NCBI RefSeq assembly: GCF_036884655.1
Contig: NC_088339.1
Coordinates: 29,535,001-29,599,000, forward strand
DNA: 64,000 nt
Direction of reading: 5' to 3'
Source of the DNA: Musa acuminata AAA Group
Taxonomy: Eukaryota > Streptophyta > Magnoliopsida > Zingiberales > Musaceae
Within the stretch, counting starts at the first letter, position 1. Every line of letters starts with the position of its first letter. Position numbers and translations under genes: made by a program. The notes beneath the pieces were generated by a model. The model worked only from the letters and a program-made list of their open reading frames with translations. It did not search any database and was not told the origin of the DNA. Positions 37,507-50,651 of this stretch are shown here, one piece after another.

Positions 37507-40500
37507 AAGGGAGACGTAAAGACAGCTACTCAAGTCTCCTATTAACGTAAGATGCCCCAAAGGTAATCAATCAACTCATTGCTTGAATGAAGATCTAAGT
37601 GTAATATCTATATATTTTTCTCCTGCTGCGTTCCCTTTCTTTAGTAGAAAAGCTTGAATGCAGCAGTCCCAAGAAGCACGATATGCCAAAGTTGATCCTT
37701 ACTTTGAGCCCAGTCATGCACATAAAAATCAAGATTCATATGTTTGAGTGGCCAAAGATGATCCTGTAGGATTATGTCACTGAAAGATCAACAAAAATCC
37801 ACAATCTTTGCAAAAGATTTATCATAAGATCCATGCCTGATGAAACCACAAACAAGTTGAGCTCCAAGTGATCCTTTTTTTTTCCTCTCTTGTAAAAGCA
37901 CTCAGACGCAAAATATTGACACATTCCCCGATGAGTACAGCATCAAGAAGCTTCGCTGGGAGTTCCTTCCACGGCTCATTTCATGTGGGGCAATATGAGT
38001 TGCATTATCTTTGACCAATAGGAAGTCTCACAGGAAAACTAAATCAAGATTCTACATTTCGAGTCAAACAAAGGATTTTTATTGTACTTGGATGAGTTCA
38101 GCTGTCACACGTAACAATGCCTAATAGATCATTCCAAGTTCGCTTTACTCACAAAAAAAGGCCTCATAAACTACTGCAAGACATTGATACCATCACATAT
38201 AGCATACTTAAGGTTTGAGAGCAGGAAAGTGGGGAAAACAAGGGCACGGAGAAAACCATAGAATAGTAGGAAAGTGGATACACAAGATATGGCAGGCTGG
38301 CGAGGAGACATGATATCTAATCCAGATTATACCCACATGAAGTCCTATATAATATGTTGGGAATTAGATTTGTTCAGGCTCCAAATTATAATCTAAATCC
38401 TCCATAATAAACTAATAGCAACACTGTTCACGCTGCATACTAGGTTATTACTCCTCGTGGCTTTGCATGGTTCATAAAGAAAGTTTGAGACCGAGTGATT
38501 TCATGAAGGGCTTCTACGAGGATGCATCGATGCAATAAAGACTAGATAGATTGACCGGTCTATTTTACTCCTCGTGGCAGATCTATCTGAGTTGTGCTCG
38601 ATATAAGTCACAGCAGTCAACCAATGGCAAGATGTTGTTAAGGTCTTCGAGTAAACAAAGAAGAAAACACAAGAATTTAAACCTTCTTGCAGCCAGAATA
38701 CAACTCGATCTTCTTCGACACTGTAAATCCATGCCACACTGTAAGTAGATTATTACAAGGCAAAGTAGAGGAATAGAATGCGAAACACAACCTTATATTT
38801 TGGTATCTGAGGGTTTAGATCTAACTCAACATAATCTAACTTGAGAAAGACATCAAGAAAAGTCCCTTTTTCCCCATGAGATGAGTCGATAAGATAGCTT
38901 CTGAAGCGATCTATGGGGTTGTGCTAGATTAAGATTCCGAGAAACTAAAAAACACCTGATGGAGCTGTCTTTGAACACTACTTTTGTTCTCCCCAATAAA
39001 GTCTCGTTCGTTCTCTATTCAATCTTGGTTCATCCCAATGAAAAATGGGATCCAACCATGGTGAGGTTTCATGTCATGTCCTCTTTAAGGAAGTCAACGT
39101 GTTCACAGTCAAATCAGTGACCTATATACCATATCCAGAGTAGTGTTCATCACGCAGACAACATCTAGCGTGGAATAAATAAATACCCTTATTCAAATCA
39201 TCCATGCATGTGGTAGGTCCTCAAATTACCAACACAACACAACAACGGAAGGACTGCTTGATTCCTTACGACTCTATCTCATATTGACACTTAAAGTCTT
39301 GTTGCAGAAAAGCTTGGTTCCCTTGCCGAGTAAGCAAAGAGATGATGGTGTGGAGGTTGTTCCTCTGTGGCAGCCAACCATTGATAGCTTACTGTGATCC
39401 TCTTCCAAGATGATGGTACCTTAAAAGCAGAAAATATTCGAGAGGTTATGATCCCAACGTATGCATGGCATATAATTTTATTAAGAGCTTGAGTTTATTG
39501 ACATTTGGGTCAAGGTTTCAATTCTGACATTGGCAGCACCATCTTAAGCATGCATTCACACAGAATCAAAGTTTGACCAATGTTCTTTTAAAGATTGGCA
39601 ATTTAATAACTAAACTTTGACTCGTGTATGAAATATAAGAGATTGCCTCATCATTATATATATTCACTAGATGACTAAACTATAAATGAAACAACTAATG
39701 GCCAGATCAAATTTATCTGGTCAACTAGAAATTGGATGCTAGTTCAAACCAGAAGATGTCAGCAAAGTGAAGACACTGGGCATGAAGATATAAAAGGTTG
39801 TAGAGGAAGCATATAGTATCCAACCCAGATTATACTTGTATATTTATGCAATCTTTGTTGAGACCTTGAGACCTTGCTGATCTTATCCAGGTTCCTAATG
39901 AACTAACTCATTACGGAAACTACTGCCAAGGGTGTACAAGCCTCATGCATGGCAGATCTAACAACGATGTGCCGCCAACTTTCATAAGATCTTTGCCTTA
40001 ACCTCGGTATAAATAATTATCAGGTAAATCTCATGCTTGCAATATCTTCTGGAGTGTAGTAATCAGGAATAGTTAGAATCTTTGAGATGTTAATGGTGAG
40101 CTTCTGACAGAATAAGTGTACTGTACTAACACAGATGCTACATAGGATACAGAAATAGCCACATCAACGGAAGTGTATACACTGGACAAGCCAAAACAGT
40201 TCCATGCAACTTTAGTTAGAGTGATGAGGCTTGGCATGAATCATACCAAGTTGGATTCAGACAAAATGGGCTCCTCAAGATTATTGTTTTACTGCAATGA
40301 GGGGGGAAACCTTTAGTCGAATGAATAGAAGAAGAAATAGAGACATGAATTTGATCCTGAAGGAGATCATATGAACCTCAATTGTCTCGCAAGGCAAGAC
40401 TTTAAGCCACCAAGGTTGTTCATGACAGCAAAGTTCTGTCAGTTGATCTTATCAGCTGATGCTTGCAACATGAAAAAACACTTGATTCTTGCTCCACAAG

Positions 40501-43500
40501 TAAATAGATTTACTTCTCTCAAAAAAAAAAAGAGAAAAGGTTCCATAAGTGTATTATAGACGAATTATTGATGGAACGATCAATGAAGCTATTGCAGCTA
40601 TTATTTTAAAGCCTAACGAGTATGGCATGGTCATGTAGTTTAATGCAGGTCAAGCAACTGGTCATAATATATTTGCGCCATGTAGCATCGGAACAGTAGG
40701 AACCAATCAGTGCTTCTCTTGCTCTTCAATCTGGCCAATATATCTAGAGAGAGAGAGTGTGTGTGTTCTGCCCATCCTCCCACCTGGAGTTGTTTGACTT
40801 TTCATGGCGAAGATCCTTGAATGGGGTGAAACAAAGTCGCATGTAGAAGACAACGTGCCTCCCAAAATTAACACATGCCGTTCGACATCTCATGCGGAGA
40901 GCAGTGCGTTGACTTGACGGCCTTCTCAGAATCTTGTGCATTTATGATGTGATGTGATAGCCTGATTTGTTCTTTGCTTACGACTAACTGAAAAGGGTCA
41001 ATTCGTCCAAAAACTTTCAATTTTTTTTCCATTTGTTTACTTTACATAGGTAGCTTATTTTCTAAAAAGATAGTGAACCCTTTACCTCCGTACGTTCTCT
41101 CGTCGCCTCACCTCTCGTATACTCTTTGTTGCATGCCCTCATCTATCATCTTGTTAAAATAGAGCATCAAAAGTAAAAGGTTTCGATAATGGGGGGTTCA
41201 AGGAAATAGGGTGAGATCAGTTGGAGAGAGGGTTAAAGGGTGATAATGGAAGGGGTGAAGCTTATGACAAAGGGAGAGAAGGGCACACAAGATAAGGAAG
41301 ACACCCCCACGACTAAACGATGGAATGTACGTGGGATTAGTAGGAGTAAGAGTTTGACGCAAAGATTATGATAATAATGTTATCAAGTGGGCTAGGGATC
41401 AAGGTCCCTCGATAGTTATATTCAAGATCAAGACTTCTATGACATTAGCGACAAAGGAGGACGACAACGATAAGACACGAAAACAGCAAAGCAAAAGTGG
41501 AGATATAAATGAGGGTGCGAGAACAACAACGATCGATAAATGGAGATCAGGGTATTCTTATTTTTTAGAAAATAAAGGATATTTTATAGGAATAAATCAA
41601 AATAGAATGCTGCATGAAAAAAAATAAAAACATGAAGTTTTTATTAAAAAATTCTAATTAGAAAAATGAATGTGGATTGGATATAAAATGCAGCATAGAT
41701 TCAGTGTTAGATAAACCCTAGATGGTATAAAGTTAATACTTTATACAGCTTAAATTAATCATTAATATACTTTAGATAAGAAATAAGTTGGATTGGGTTG
41801 TCCAGCTCGGGCTAGTAACATATGCCTGTGGTTTGACTTGACTCGACCCGCCTATCGCGAGCCTAATTAAACTCGTATAATTAAAGATTGGGTCATAATT
41901 TGGGTTTAGACGGGCCAGATTGCATTGAATTTGATTGATCGATCGAACCCAGTTAGATAGGGGCTGGTAAATTAAAGTGAAGGCATGTCATCATCGCTAG
42001 ATAATATTACATGCACTTACAAAGATTAGATTTATCATGCCGGGTCGGATTACGGTCGATATAAGATTAGATTCTATAGAATGGGCTCTATGGGTTTGGG
42101 CTCAGGTTGGGTCGAATTGAATTCGGGCTATTATTAGACAGACCACTTGACCAAGGAGGTCGTGGTCGAACCCAATCCGAATCAATCCCCGGAATTGTGG
42201 ACGCAATGTAATGATGCGCGCATCACGTCAACATGTACGTACGCCCTGCGCGCATCTGACGTCGGGTCATGCGTCCACAGTAACGCCCCCTTCTGGCATC
42301 ATCCGACAGCATGATGGCAACTGGGCCCTGGCCTGATTTGATATGATCTGACGGCTGGCAGGTGCCCCATCATGGCTACTCTGCGAATCCCCAAGTGCTC
42401 ACGATGACTTCTCCCTTTACAGCTTAAGAAACTTGAAGCCGCTGAAGAAAGATTCACCTTTGTACACCATCAAATCTTCGTCGTCAGGATAAGAACTCTC
42501 CCTAATCTCTGTCTCTGTCTCTCTACAGTTCTTAGACAATGATGAATAAGGTGGAACACGTGCTTATCTTTTGGCAAAGCAATGAACCAGATCAAACATC
42601 TGTTTCTGAAACAAGGTCGCCGTATGGTCAACAGGGAAAGCATTAGTTCCCTTGGTGGCCACTGTAAGAATCTATCAATGGTGTTCCCTCACCCTCACAT
42701 TGGCTCTCTCCCCCGTTCATTGCACCTTGCTTCATCTTACAGTTACACCATCGTTTTCTTCTTCCCATCCCCACTGTTCATGCTTTGTGAGGGACATGGA
42801 ATTAGTCTGGGTTCAACTACCTGTGGAATCCTTTCTCTAATGTGTTTTTAACTACGTCGACTGCTACGAATGGATGCCAGTATTTGGTGTGGTTGATGTG
42901 CAGCTTCGTTTTAGAAGCTTCAGAGGACCCTACTGGTAGGCAATGAGAAGTTCATGTAATTTGCCAGAGCACAATATGTGCATACAACACAGCACGTTAC
43001 AATGCTTCAAATGGCCATCGAAAGTGGAGCAGAGCATCATTCCGGTGGAGGAAGAAAGCCTCATTAACCACCGCCACCACCACTATGCCATATTATATTC
43101 TGGATGAATGATGGTTTCAGAACCTGTGAATTATTCAATGGACAATATCATCAACCCTAGACAAGAAGGTAATGAATGCAGGTCCCCACGAAGAAACAGC
43201 TCTCCTATAAAGCTGGTCACCATGCATGTCCAGTAGTACTGCGAAGAAAAATGCCTGAATGGAAGGATCACCAAACTGGAAGGACCAGAAACAGAGAGTT
43301 CAGTCATGAGGACTTACAGATGAACAGTGACCCGAGTGCACTGCAAAGTTGTCTTTACGATCCCTGAGAAGTTTCCAACCCGAGACATGCAGCAGCAGCA
43401 TCTGCACCATCTGAGGTTAAGTGGCAGGTTCTGAAACTAGGTGTGTGGATTATGAAGAGTAAGAACATCAAACTGACCAGATAAGAGCAACAGGCAATTG

Positions 43501-43924
43501 TATCCAATTCATTCACTGACATTGATTTGGGAACAAGTACACAAAAAAAAGCTGCCTTTCGATAGTTTTGTTCCAACCAGAGGTGGTCGTTGTTGGGTAA
43601 CTTTGACTTTGATTGTTAGGATTAGGACAAGAGACAATAGGGCCTTGAGAACTACAATTTCAAATAGGGAACTTCAACTATAACAGTTGCAGACAGCAAG
43701 CCAAATGTTTAGACAGACAGTGATAACGAGACATGCGCAAGTACTGAACACGCAATCTTACAAACTACAGAGCTTATGTCCCTAGGGAATCTTAGAAAGC
43801 TAGCACGAAGTCTTAGTCCATATAAAGCAGAAAGCCATGGCACATGGTAGATGTAAGAGAGTAGCCAAGTGATCTTGTTAACCCTTTCAGTCTCAAGGAG
43901 GGCTCTTCTGATTTCAGTTTAGGG
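37506..43924. other. Gene-poor region between SPEAR and Aux/IAA genes
   Basis: No family-recognisable ORF or splice-consistent exon chain was found in about 6.4 kb. The right-hand end near 43925 should hold the Aux/IAA 3' UTR. The stretch 41780-42190 has degenerate words rich in GGGTCGG, CTCGACCCG and GGGCTC that look like decayed repeat. A CT-rich leader at 42500-42530 precedes a 35-codon ORF at 42539-42646. The left part should contain SPEAR promoter sequence. Confidence 0.45.
42539..42646 (+). other. Small ORF of 35 codons, unknown
   Basis: ATG ATG AAT AAG to TAG encodes a 35-residue peptide starting MMNKVEHVLIFWQ and ending SPYGQQGKH. It follows a pyrimidine-rich tract ending CTCTCTACAG that looks like a splice acceptor. 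I recognise no family. Chance occurrence is quite possible. Confidence 0.15.
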
Positions 43925-46900
43925 TCAGAAGCTGATCCTAATTCGGTTCTTGCATTTCTCCATGGCTCTTGGAGCTGCAACGAAAAAAGCCACACTTTGG
44001 TTAGTCCAAAACCCATGTTTTCACCAGCATATATAAATTTACGATAGATGCAAAACAAAATTGACTAAGACAAGTGACAGTTCCGACAAAATTGACTAAG
44101 ACAAGTGACAGTTCCGTCGAGAAAATATATATTGCTTTTTAGTGAATAAGTGCCGGTGCATCATCACCTAGCATAGCTTGACAACAAAGATAGTGGGCAA
44201 GATAAAAAAACACCCGAGTTTTGATCAGTGGGTTATAATAAAGTCGAAAGAAGTTAGAATTTAATAAATACACTAAAATTATAGCATGCAAGCTAAAAAA
44301 TTCCACTTTGAAAAAAGTTCAAATAGACAGTTGTGGATACAGAAATTCAGTATATTAATCATGTCTACTTGTGCTCACCAAGTCCAATTGCATCTGAACC
44401 CTTCATAATCCTCATCCTCTTGCAGGAGTTGGTGAACATCCTGAAATTTAAAGTCAGAAGTAAAATACCAGAGTCGGTGATCGTTCAACAAATGAGATGC
44501 CAAATCTGGCACAAAAGTCAAAACAATCCTGGCATAAAGAATTCTCAACCTTGAAGTCTATAATGAGGTATGAAGCTAAAAGAACAAGTTCATTAAATTA
44601 CCATAATCAACGCTGGGTGCTATTTTATAAGTATGCATATTATGTTTTGCAAATTACATTTATCTAAAGTTAGTGGTCACCAATAAAATATACAGAAAAA
44701 AAGGGAAATTTTGCAATAATAATAGAAGCTCACACACAGCTTTTGACTATAGCCAACGACACCAGGTATTTTCTTTACTTACTCCCATGGTACATCGCCG
44801 ACAAGCATCCAGTCACCATCCTTGTCTTCATAAGTGAGCACATATTCAGATCCATTCAGAAGATCCGTCAACCTGCTCTCAGATAATCCATCTCGGCCTG
44901 GTATTCCATGAGAACCACACTGACCTGGAGTAGCACCAATTATAAACACAAGTAAACTCCACCACATGCCGATACAATCTTAATCATAATTTTCAACTCA
45001 AGAAGAAAGAAGAAAGATTAATAATTCTACTTCAGTAATAAGAATTAACACAATTTTTCAGAGCATTTTATGAAATAAAGCTGGTATGACACTGTTATTA
45101 GAAGGACTTGTCAAACGAAGAAAGGAACTTGTAGGAGAAAGCTAAATGGTCATTTGATTTGAAGAATACTGCCAAAACATCAGGGATATATTTGAACTAA
45201 ATTTCTTTAACAATATAGAAAAGGTTGTGGATCCTCTCGAACGGTGCCTTTTAAATAGAACTATCCAAATCCCACATCAGCCATCCACATATAGATCTCA
45301 TCCGGCAGGGATCTAATCTTCTATTTAAAATACAAACAGTCTGATTATAATTGAATCAGTAAGAGAATTGGAGAGAATTCCAACTCAAAAGGAAAAACAG
45401 TGAAACGTAAAAAACCCCTACTTGTGTACTGCGTTCAATTATCACTCAGGAGAATGGAACAGAAATATATGATCCTAAATTCCCATATGTACATATCGTG
45501 AAAAGAAGACAACCATACAAAATTATCATGGGCTATCTAACTCCATTTTTTTTTATGCATAACCAAAATGGCGCTAGAGAAAAATAACAACGAAGATTGC
45601 AGAGCTGAAGGCAAAGAATAATCCTTCTTTCATGTATATCACAATAAAAGAATGAGTTCAAAATAGTGAGAAATCAATTAAGGCAAACTGATTACAAAGA
45701 CATGAATATTTTCTGAGTTATTACAAAAATAGTGAAGAAAAGCCAGAGCTCACCAATGGTGAAGCAGCTAAACATCTTCTCGAGTGCCGAGGAGAGCTCC
45801 TTATAGTTGTTGTATGCTTTTAGGTCGACTTTCCGGAGGTACGGTGCTCCATCCATGCTGACCTTAACGTAAAGACATCCTGGACCTTGTTTTTCATCAG
45901 CATTTTCTTTGTCCTTTGATGGGTTTGTAGCCATCGTGTTTTTACGGTAGCTACGGATTGGTGGCCAACCGACCACCTGTGCCCTGTTACAGTTTATTCA
46001 CATTGTTAGACATGCGAATGAGATCTGAAAAAATTAGCCAAGTTGAATCTTGTTCCCGATATGGAAAATTTGTGATCCTTCAAAGCTCAAGGAGGCAAAT
46101 TTAAAAGGCAGCATAGTTAATCATAGCTCATAAACTCCTAAAATCAACAAAGTTTGTACACTCCTAAAATATAACAGCAAAAGAGGAAGCAATCTAAGGT
46201 TTTTAGTTGATGCAATCCATAGAACAAGAAATAATAAAACAATAAAAGACTTCCATGATTCCTGAACCAGCAGAAAAGCAATACAAAATGGAATCCCTCT
46301 TTTTCCCCACAAATCTGTGACAAACAGATGAATTGTCAGCTAAACATAAAAGAAACTGTATGCAGTTTAATCTAGCACCAGGATCATCGTGTTGGGTCAG
46401 TAAGTAGCAAATCAAACTAAAAAGAGGAAAATAAAGTTCGATTACATAAGACGATTGTGAAAAGAAGGTCAGCAAGATCAAACAATATAGCGAAACTGGA
46501 AATCGAGGATTGCTTGGGTTTACAAATGATAGAACTCTTACCCACGGCAAACAAAGCCTGTGGACAAAATGGTTCACAGAATCTACGGCCGAAAATTAGT
46601 TTTTCTTTTTTTTTTTCTCGTTCTCCATTTTTCGATGTATTTAAGAGACATATAATTAAAAGAGACATATGTAAGAGAAAAAGCATCACCATCCTAGAAG
46701 TTTGAACAAATCAAACATACTTCTAAGAAAAGCACTCACCAAATGCTGAGGAGGAATAAAAAGATTACAAATTTCCGCTCAAAATTCCAGCTTTCTTGCA
46801 ATCCGAGAAACTCCAACAAGTTGGAAGCACTTACTTGGCAGCAGGCGCCACGCCGCGATCATTCCCAGCGGAGTTCCCGACCTGTCCAGCGGCCTTCCTC

Positions 46901-47295
46901 TCCTGCCCGTCCGCCTTCGGCGCCACATCTTTGCCAGCGTTCCCGTGCCCGGACAGCTGCCCGCCGCCGTCCTGCCCCCTCGGCGAGAACAAGGCGCCAC
47001 CTTTCCCGCCTTCCACCTCGGATCCACATCCCCCGGAGGCGAGTTCCCACTTCCCGGCCCCGTCGATGGCGTCGGAGAACCCGCGCTTGGCACCGGAGCC
47101 GAACACCTTGGGAAGGAGCCCCAGGGTGAGGCCCACCTTCTCCTTCCGGTCGGGTGACTCCGATCCGGGGAGGCCCAGCCGCAGCTCCGTCTCCTTCAGG
47201 TTAAGCGCCCCATCCTCGGCTGCGCCGGCAGCGGCTGCAGCAGAGAAGGGGAGCTCCGACAGGCCTATGTAATCATGCTCGAGAGGTGGTGACAT
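43925..47295 (-). CDS. Aux/IAA auxin-response repressor (IAA8/9/27-like)
   Basis: Seen: five exons in phase are 47295-46835, 45983-45754, 44924-44783, 44440-44379 and 43974-43925 (TGA), giving 314 aa. The start [14 protein letters not shown] is typical of the IAA8/IAA9/IAA27 clade. Domain I has [12 protein letters not shown] (EAR-type LxLxL, residues 33-44), followed by a second LTLGL. A Gly/Lys-rich linker leads to the domain II degron [13 protein letters not shown] (157-169). Domains III and IV (PB1) include [45 protein letters not shown] and MKGSDAIGL, and the C-terminus is [16 protein letters not shown]. Known: it recruits TOPLESS, binds ARFs through PB1 and is degraded via TIR1/AFB when auxin binds the GWPP degron. 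All core elements are intact, so it should be a functional, auxin-degradable nuclear repressor. Exon 1 is strongly GC-rich. Intron 4 contains a perfect 31-bp tandem duplication. Confidence 0.95.
44055..44116. repeat. Perfect 31-bp tandem duplication in Aux/IAA intron
   Basis: Copies 44055-44085 and 44086-44116 are identical (starting ACAAAATTGACTAAG, ending GTGACAGTTCCG). They lie in the last intron of the Aux/IAA gene, about 80 bases upstream (in gene sense, downstream of the exon 5 acceptor's opposite side) from the terminal exon boundary at 43974. Perfect identity suggests a recent slippage or duplication. Confidence 0.97.
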
Positions 47296-50086
47296 TAACT
47301 TCCTTGAGGAGCACCAGCGACCGTTAAAAGTGATGAGCTTGCGAACAGGAACAGAGCAAGACAGAGTGCGAGTGTGGTAAGCGTGAGCTGATGGAATATC
47401 CCAATTGGTGTGAAGGTGAGAAGGAAATAAAGATGAAGGGGAGAAGGAAATCTAAAGCTTGTGCTGGTTGGCTTCAATACTTTTCCACACTTTGTATACA
47501 CAAAATACCAATAATAATAATAATAATGTTTATTTATACATCAAATATCATTTCTAGACAAGCCTAAAAAGATCTTTATATCGAAATTATCTAAAACCTT
47601 TGATCCATCATCATCTTGTTTACTTGTCAGCAGCACAACTTGTCCTAGAAATGGAATAGATAGAAGAAGGAAGTTAATGAAAATATGATAATAATGACAA
47701 TACTATTATAAAACAGAATTGAAACAGTAATATTTTATTGATGAAGCAATCTACCGACAACTCTCTGTAAGTTTCCGGCAGTATCTCAGATGACTTTTTC
47801 TCCTTTTTCTTATTTTATGACACAAAATACATGACATCCTATCCCTCTGTTAGCAAAAAGGGAGGACAAATATTTGTGATAAAAGCTAAGAAAGTGAAAA
47901 AGGGAAGCATATCAGATCTGAGCAAGAATTTTTTTTTCCACATAGAAGACCAAAAGAATGTGGCAAAGAAGTGAGATTTAAAGAGGAGGATTCCAAAGTT
48001 TAATTAGGATAAAAACACACCAAAATCAGGGATTTATGTAATTGAAAGAAAATCAAAATATATAAAAGCCAATTACCACTCCAAAATCTTCTTCTCCTCT
48101 TTTGGCATATACTTGTGACAATGTGATCCATCAATTAATTGCTTGTGTTTAGGTTGGCCTAATCGATTAGCACAAAGAGTGGCTGCTCTAAGCTAGCTGG
48201 TCTATGAGTGGAGCCATTTGCAGCAACATGAGGGGAAATCATTAGGCCTAAAAGCATGCTAATCATAATTTAAAGCAGGGCATTAATGTATAATTGTCGG
48301 CATAAAAAGAAGCTTTACGCCCGACATAACCTCGATTAAAGCATAAGGATGTCGGTAAACATATCGAATCCGACGGCTGAGATTGTACGGCTCGCATCGA
48401 TCGAGCCATTAATTTATTGGAATGAGGGATTGCAACACAAAAATTCTCGTAGGCATACTTGGAAGTATTATGGTCATATCATGGATTATTATTATTGTAT
48501 TAGGTGCTCATCGACAGCTGAAATCTAAATTGGTGCTCACAGTGCTACCAGATCTCAAATCTCCAAAAGTATACAGTATTAGCATGTTTAAGCTGTCAAG
48601 TGTGCCGCTACTGCATGCAAAAGTGAAGAACAATATTTTTAGGGTAGGCTGCATAGATCTATAAAGAATTATTTTTTTACTTAATTTTTATTTTTAATTT
48701 TTTTGACCTCTCTTCGTATCACTATATTAATTATTTTATTATTTATTAAAGTAACATGTAATTATTCAACACTCAGATATAATAATTATCTTTTAATTAT
48801 TAATACAGTCTCTCTAATATAAGACTTTTGATTTGATTTGATACTGTCATATCAGAAGAGGAAAAACTTTTGCAAATGTTCTCTTGAAACATTGGCCCCC
48901 AAAACGGAAACACATGCTCGTCTCCCCATTTGATGCTCTCTGCCCCCTCGCTGTGGGCCTACCATCCGTGCGGTGGGATCCATTGGGTCCCACACGATAA
49001 ACTCGCCGGCGACCCTCTTTTTGCCCGTCCTTATGGCAAACAAAGCAGAGAAGACACCGTGGTCGAACAAGAGAAGGCACAGCGAAGCCATGGATTCAAT
49101 GGCGTGCGTATGCTACGGATTCAATAATGGAGATCGGCGGTGCGATGGATGGACTTACCGATGGTGGGCAGCGCAATCTGGAGGAAGATCTGGGCTATCC
49201 CATAGGAGCACCAAGTGTTTGTTGAATTGCGCAGGTGGAAGGAAGATGGCCTCCTTGTAGGTGGGTTGCGAAGCAGAGGCCTCGTCTTCCTCCTCCTTAC
49301 GGCACCCATGCGGCGGTAGCAGTGGCTTCTCCCATCATTCATATGAGACAAGGCTTTGTTAGGTTCATTGATTGGGCCGAAGCAATTCATGGTTCATTGA
49401 TCGGGCTTAAGAATGGGCCTTGAGTTATTATCAAGCTTAAGAATGGGCCTATCGTTGAGCCTCATATTGGGCCCGATGTAGGTTGCAATTTCTGTGTCTG
49501 GTCTCGGATTGGGTCAATGACTGCTCGTCAGATTTGGTCACGATTTCTGATTTCCAGTGGACCCCGAGCTCGGGTTGAGCTTATGTGGCTCGTATGTTTG
49601 GAGCCTTGTTGGGCTTTTATCGGGCCTTCTATTTACCTTACTTCGAGATGGGCCAAAAAAGTGCTTTTGGGCCGATGTGACATTGATCGAGAAAAATGAA
49701 AAATAAGACACACAAACCGTAAAAGCCTAAAATTGATATTTATATTCATTTAGCCAACCAAGGCAATGTCAAATTCATAGCATGTACCTCATAGTCTCAA
49801 ATAAATAGCAACACAATCTAATCGCCATCTCAAGAATTGAGAATGGCCACATAACAACGCTATGTGTAGGAAACATAACAACCACGTCTCGTCGTGTTAC
49901 CATCAGCTATTACTTTCGGCAGACATGGCAGATCGCATGCCATTTGGTGGAGCCAACATGCATTCCACCACGTCCTTCTCTTTGTCCCCTCCAATTCCCA
50001 GAGTTTTATCTGCTTTGAGATTTGCGCAGGTCTCGGTGGACATCATTAGAACCAGCCCTGTCAGGAGCACAAACCCTAAGTTCTAC

Positions 50087-50110
50087 GCTGGCTGGCTGGC
50101 TGGCTGGCTG
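50087..50110. repeat. (GCTG)6 microsatellite
   Basis: Six perfect GCTG units, 24 bp, in the intergenic region. Confidence 0.95.
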
Positions 50111-50632
50111 ATGAAATACTCGTAGCTGACTCCAACATGACTATTGCCTGGTAAGATTTTTCCTTGGAGTCATCCGTGACTTGCAGGTCATCATCACCAA
50201 TCATATCACCGTTGATCCTGAGGAAGTCAGCTCATGATCCGTAGCTAAACATCAAAACCTTACATCAGTATTCAAGGAAAAGGCATCATTAACGAGGAGA
50301 AAGAGTTACCCGGAAAGATGGATTAATGAAGACTTCGTGTAGAATCGGATGTGATGATGCTTTGAGGTCAAGAAGCTCTCAAGTGCTAGAGAACAAAGTG
50401 GCAGTACAAAAGTCAGCCTTAATCCGTCCTCTGTCCGCTCCAATGACGAGCACGCCTTCAGATTTTAAATGGAAAACCCAACACGAAAGGTGTAGGGTCG
50501 GGGACAGACGCATGGAAGGAAAGTGTTGTTGATAGATTGATGAAGAGATCTGCATAAGAAAAGATGAAGAAAGAGCCATACTGTGGTCCTTTTGGTGTGT
50601 AATTATCACCTTACGTAACAATCACAATTCCT

Positions 50633-50651
50633 TCTCTCTCTCTCTCTCTCT
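50633..50651. repeat. (CT)n microsatellite
   Basis: Nine or so CT units in the region upstream of the bHLH gene. Confidence 0.95.

Noticed and set aside
38270..39850. Possible duplication of a CCAGATTATAC-containing segment (about 38275-38345 and 39775-39845)
   Set aside because: Similarity by eye is limited to short words in AT-rich DNA; not convincing without alignment.
46796..47272. 158-codon plus-strand Pro/Ser-rich ORF
   Set aside because: Antisense shadow of the Aux/IAA first exon, whose sense frame carries the clear domain I motif.
48852..49091. Minus-strand frame with a GEFIVWDPMDPTARMVGP stretch, reminiscent of F-box associated repeats
   Set aside because: Only one short block resembles the family, no F-box or consistent neighbouring exons are visible, so a pseudogene call is not supported.
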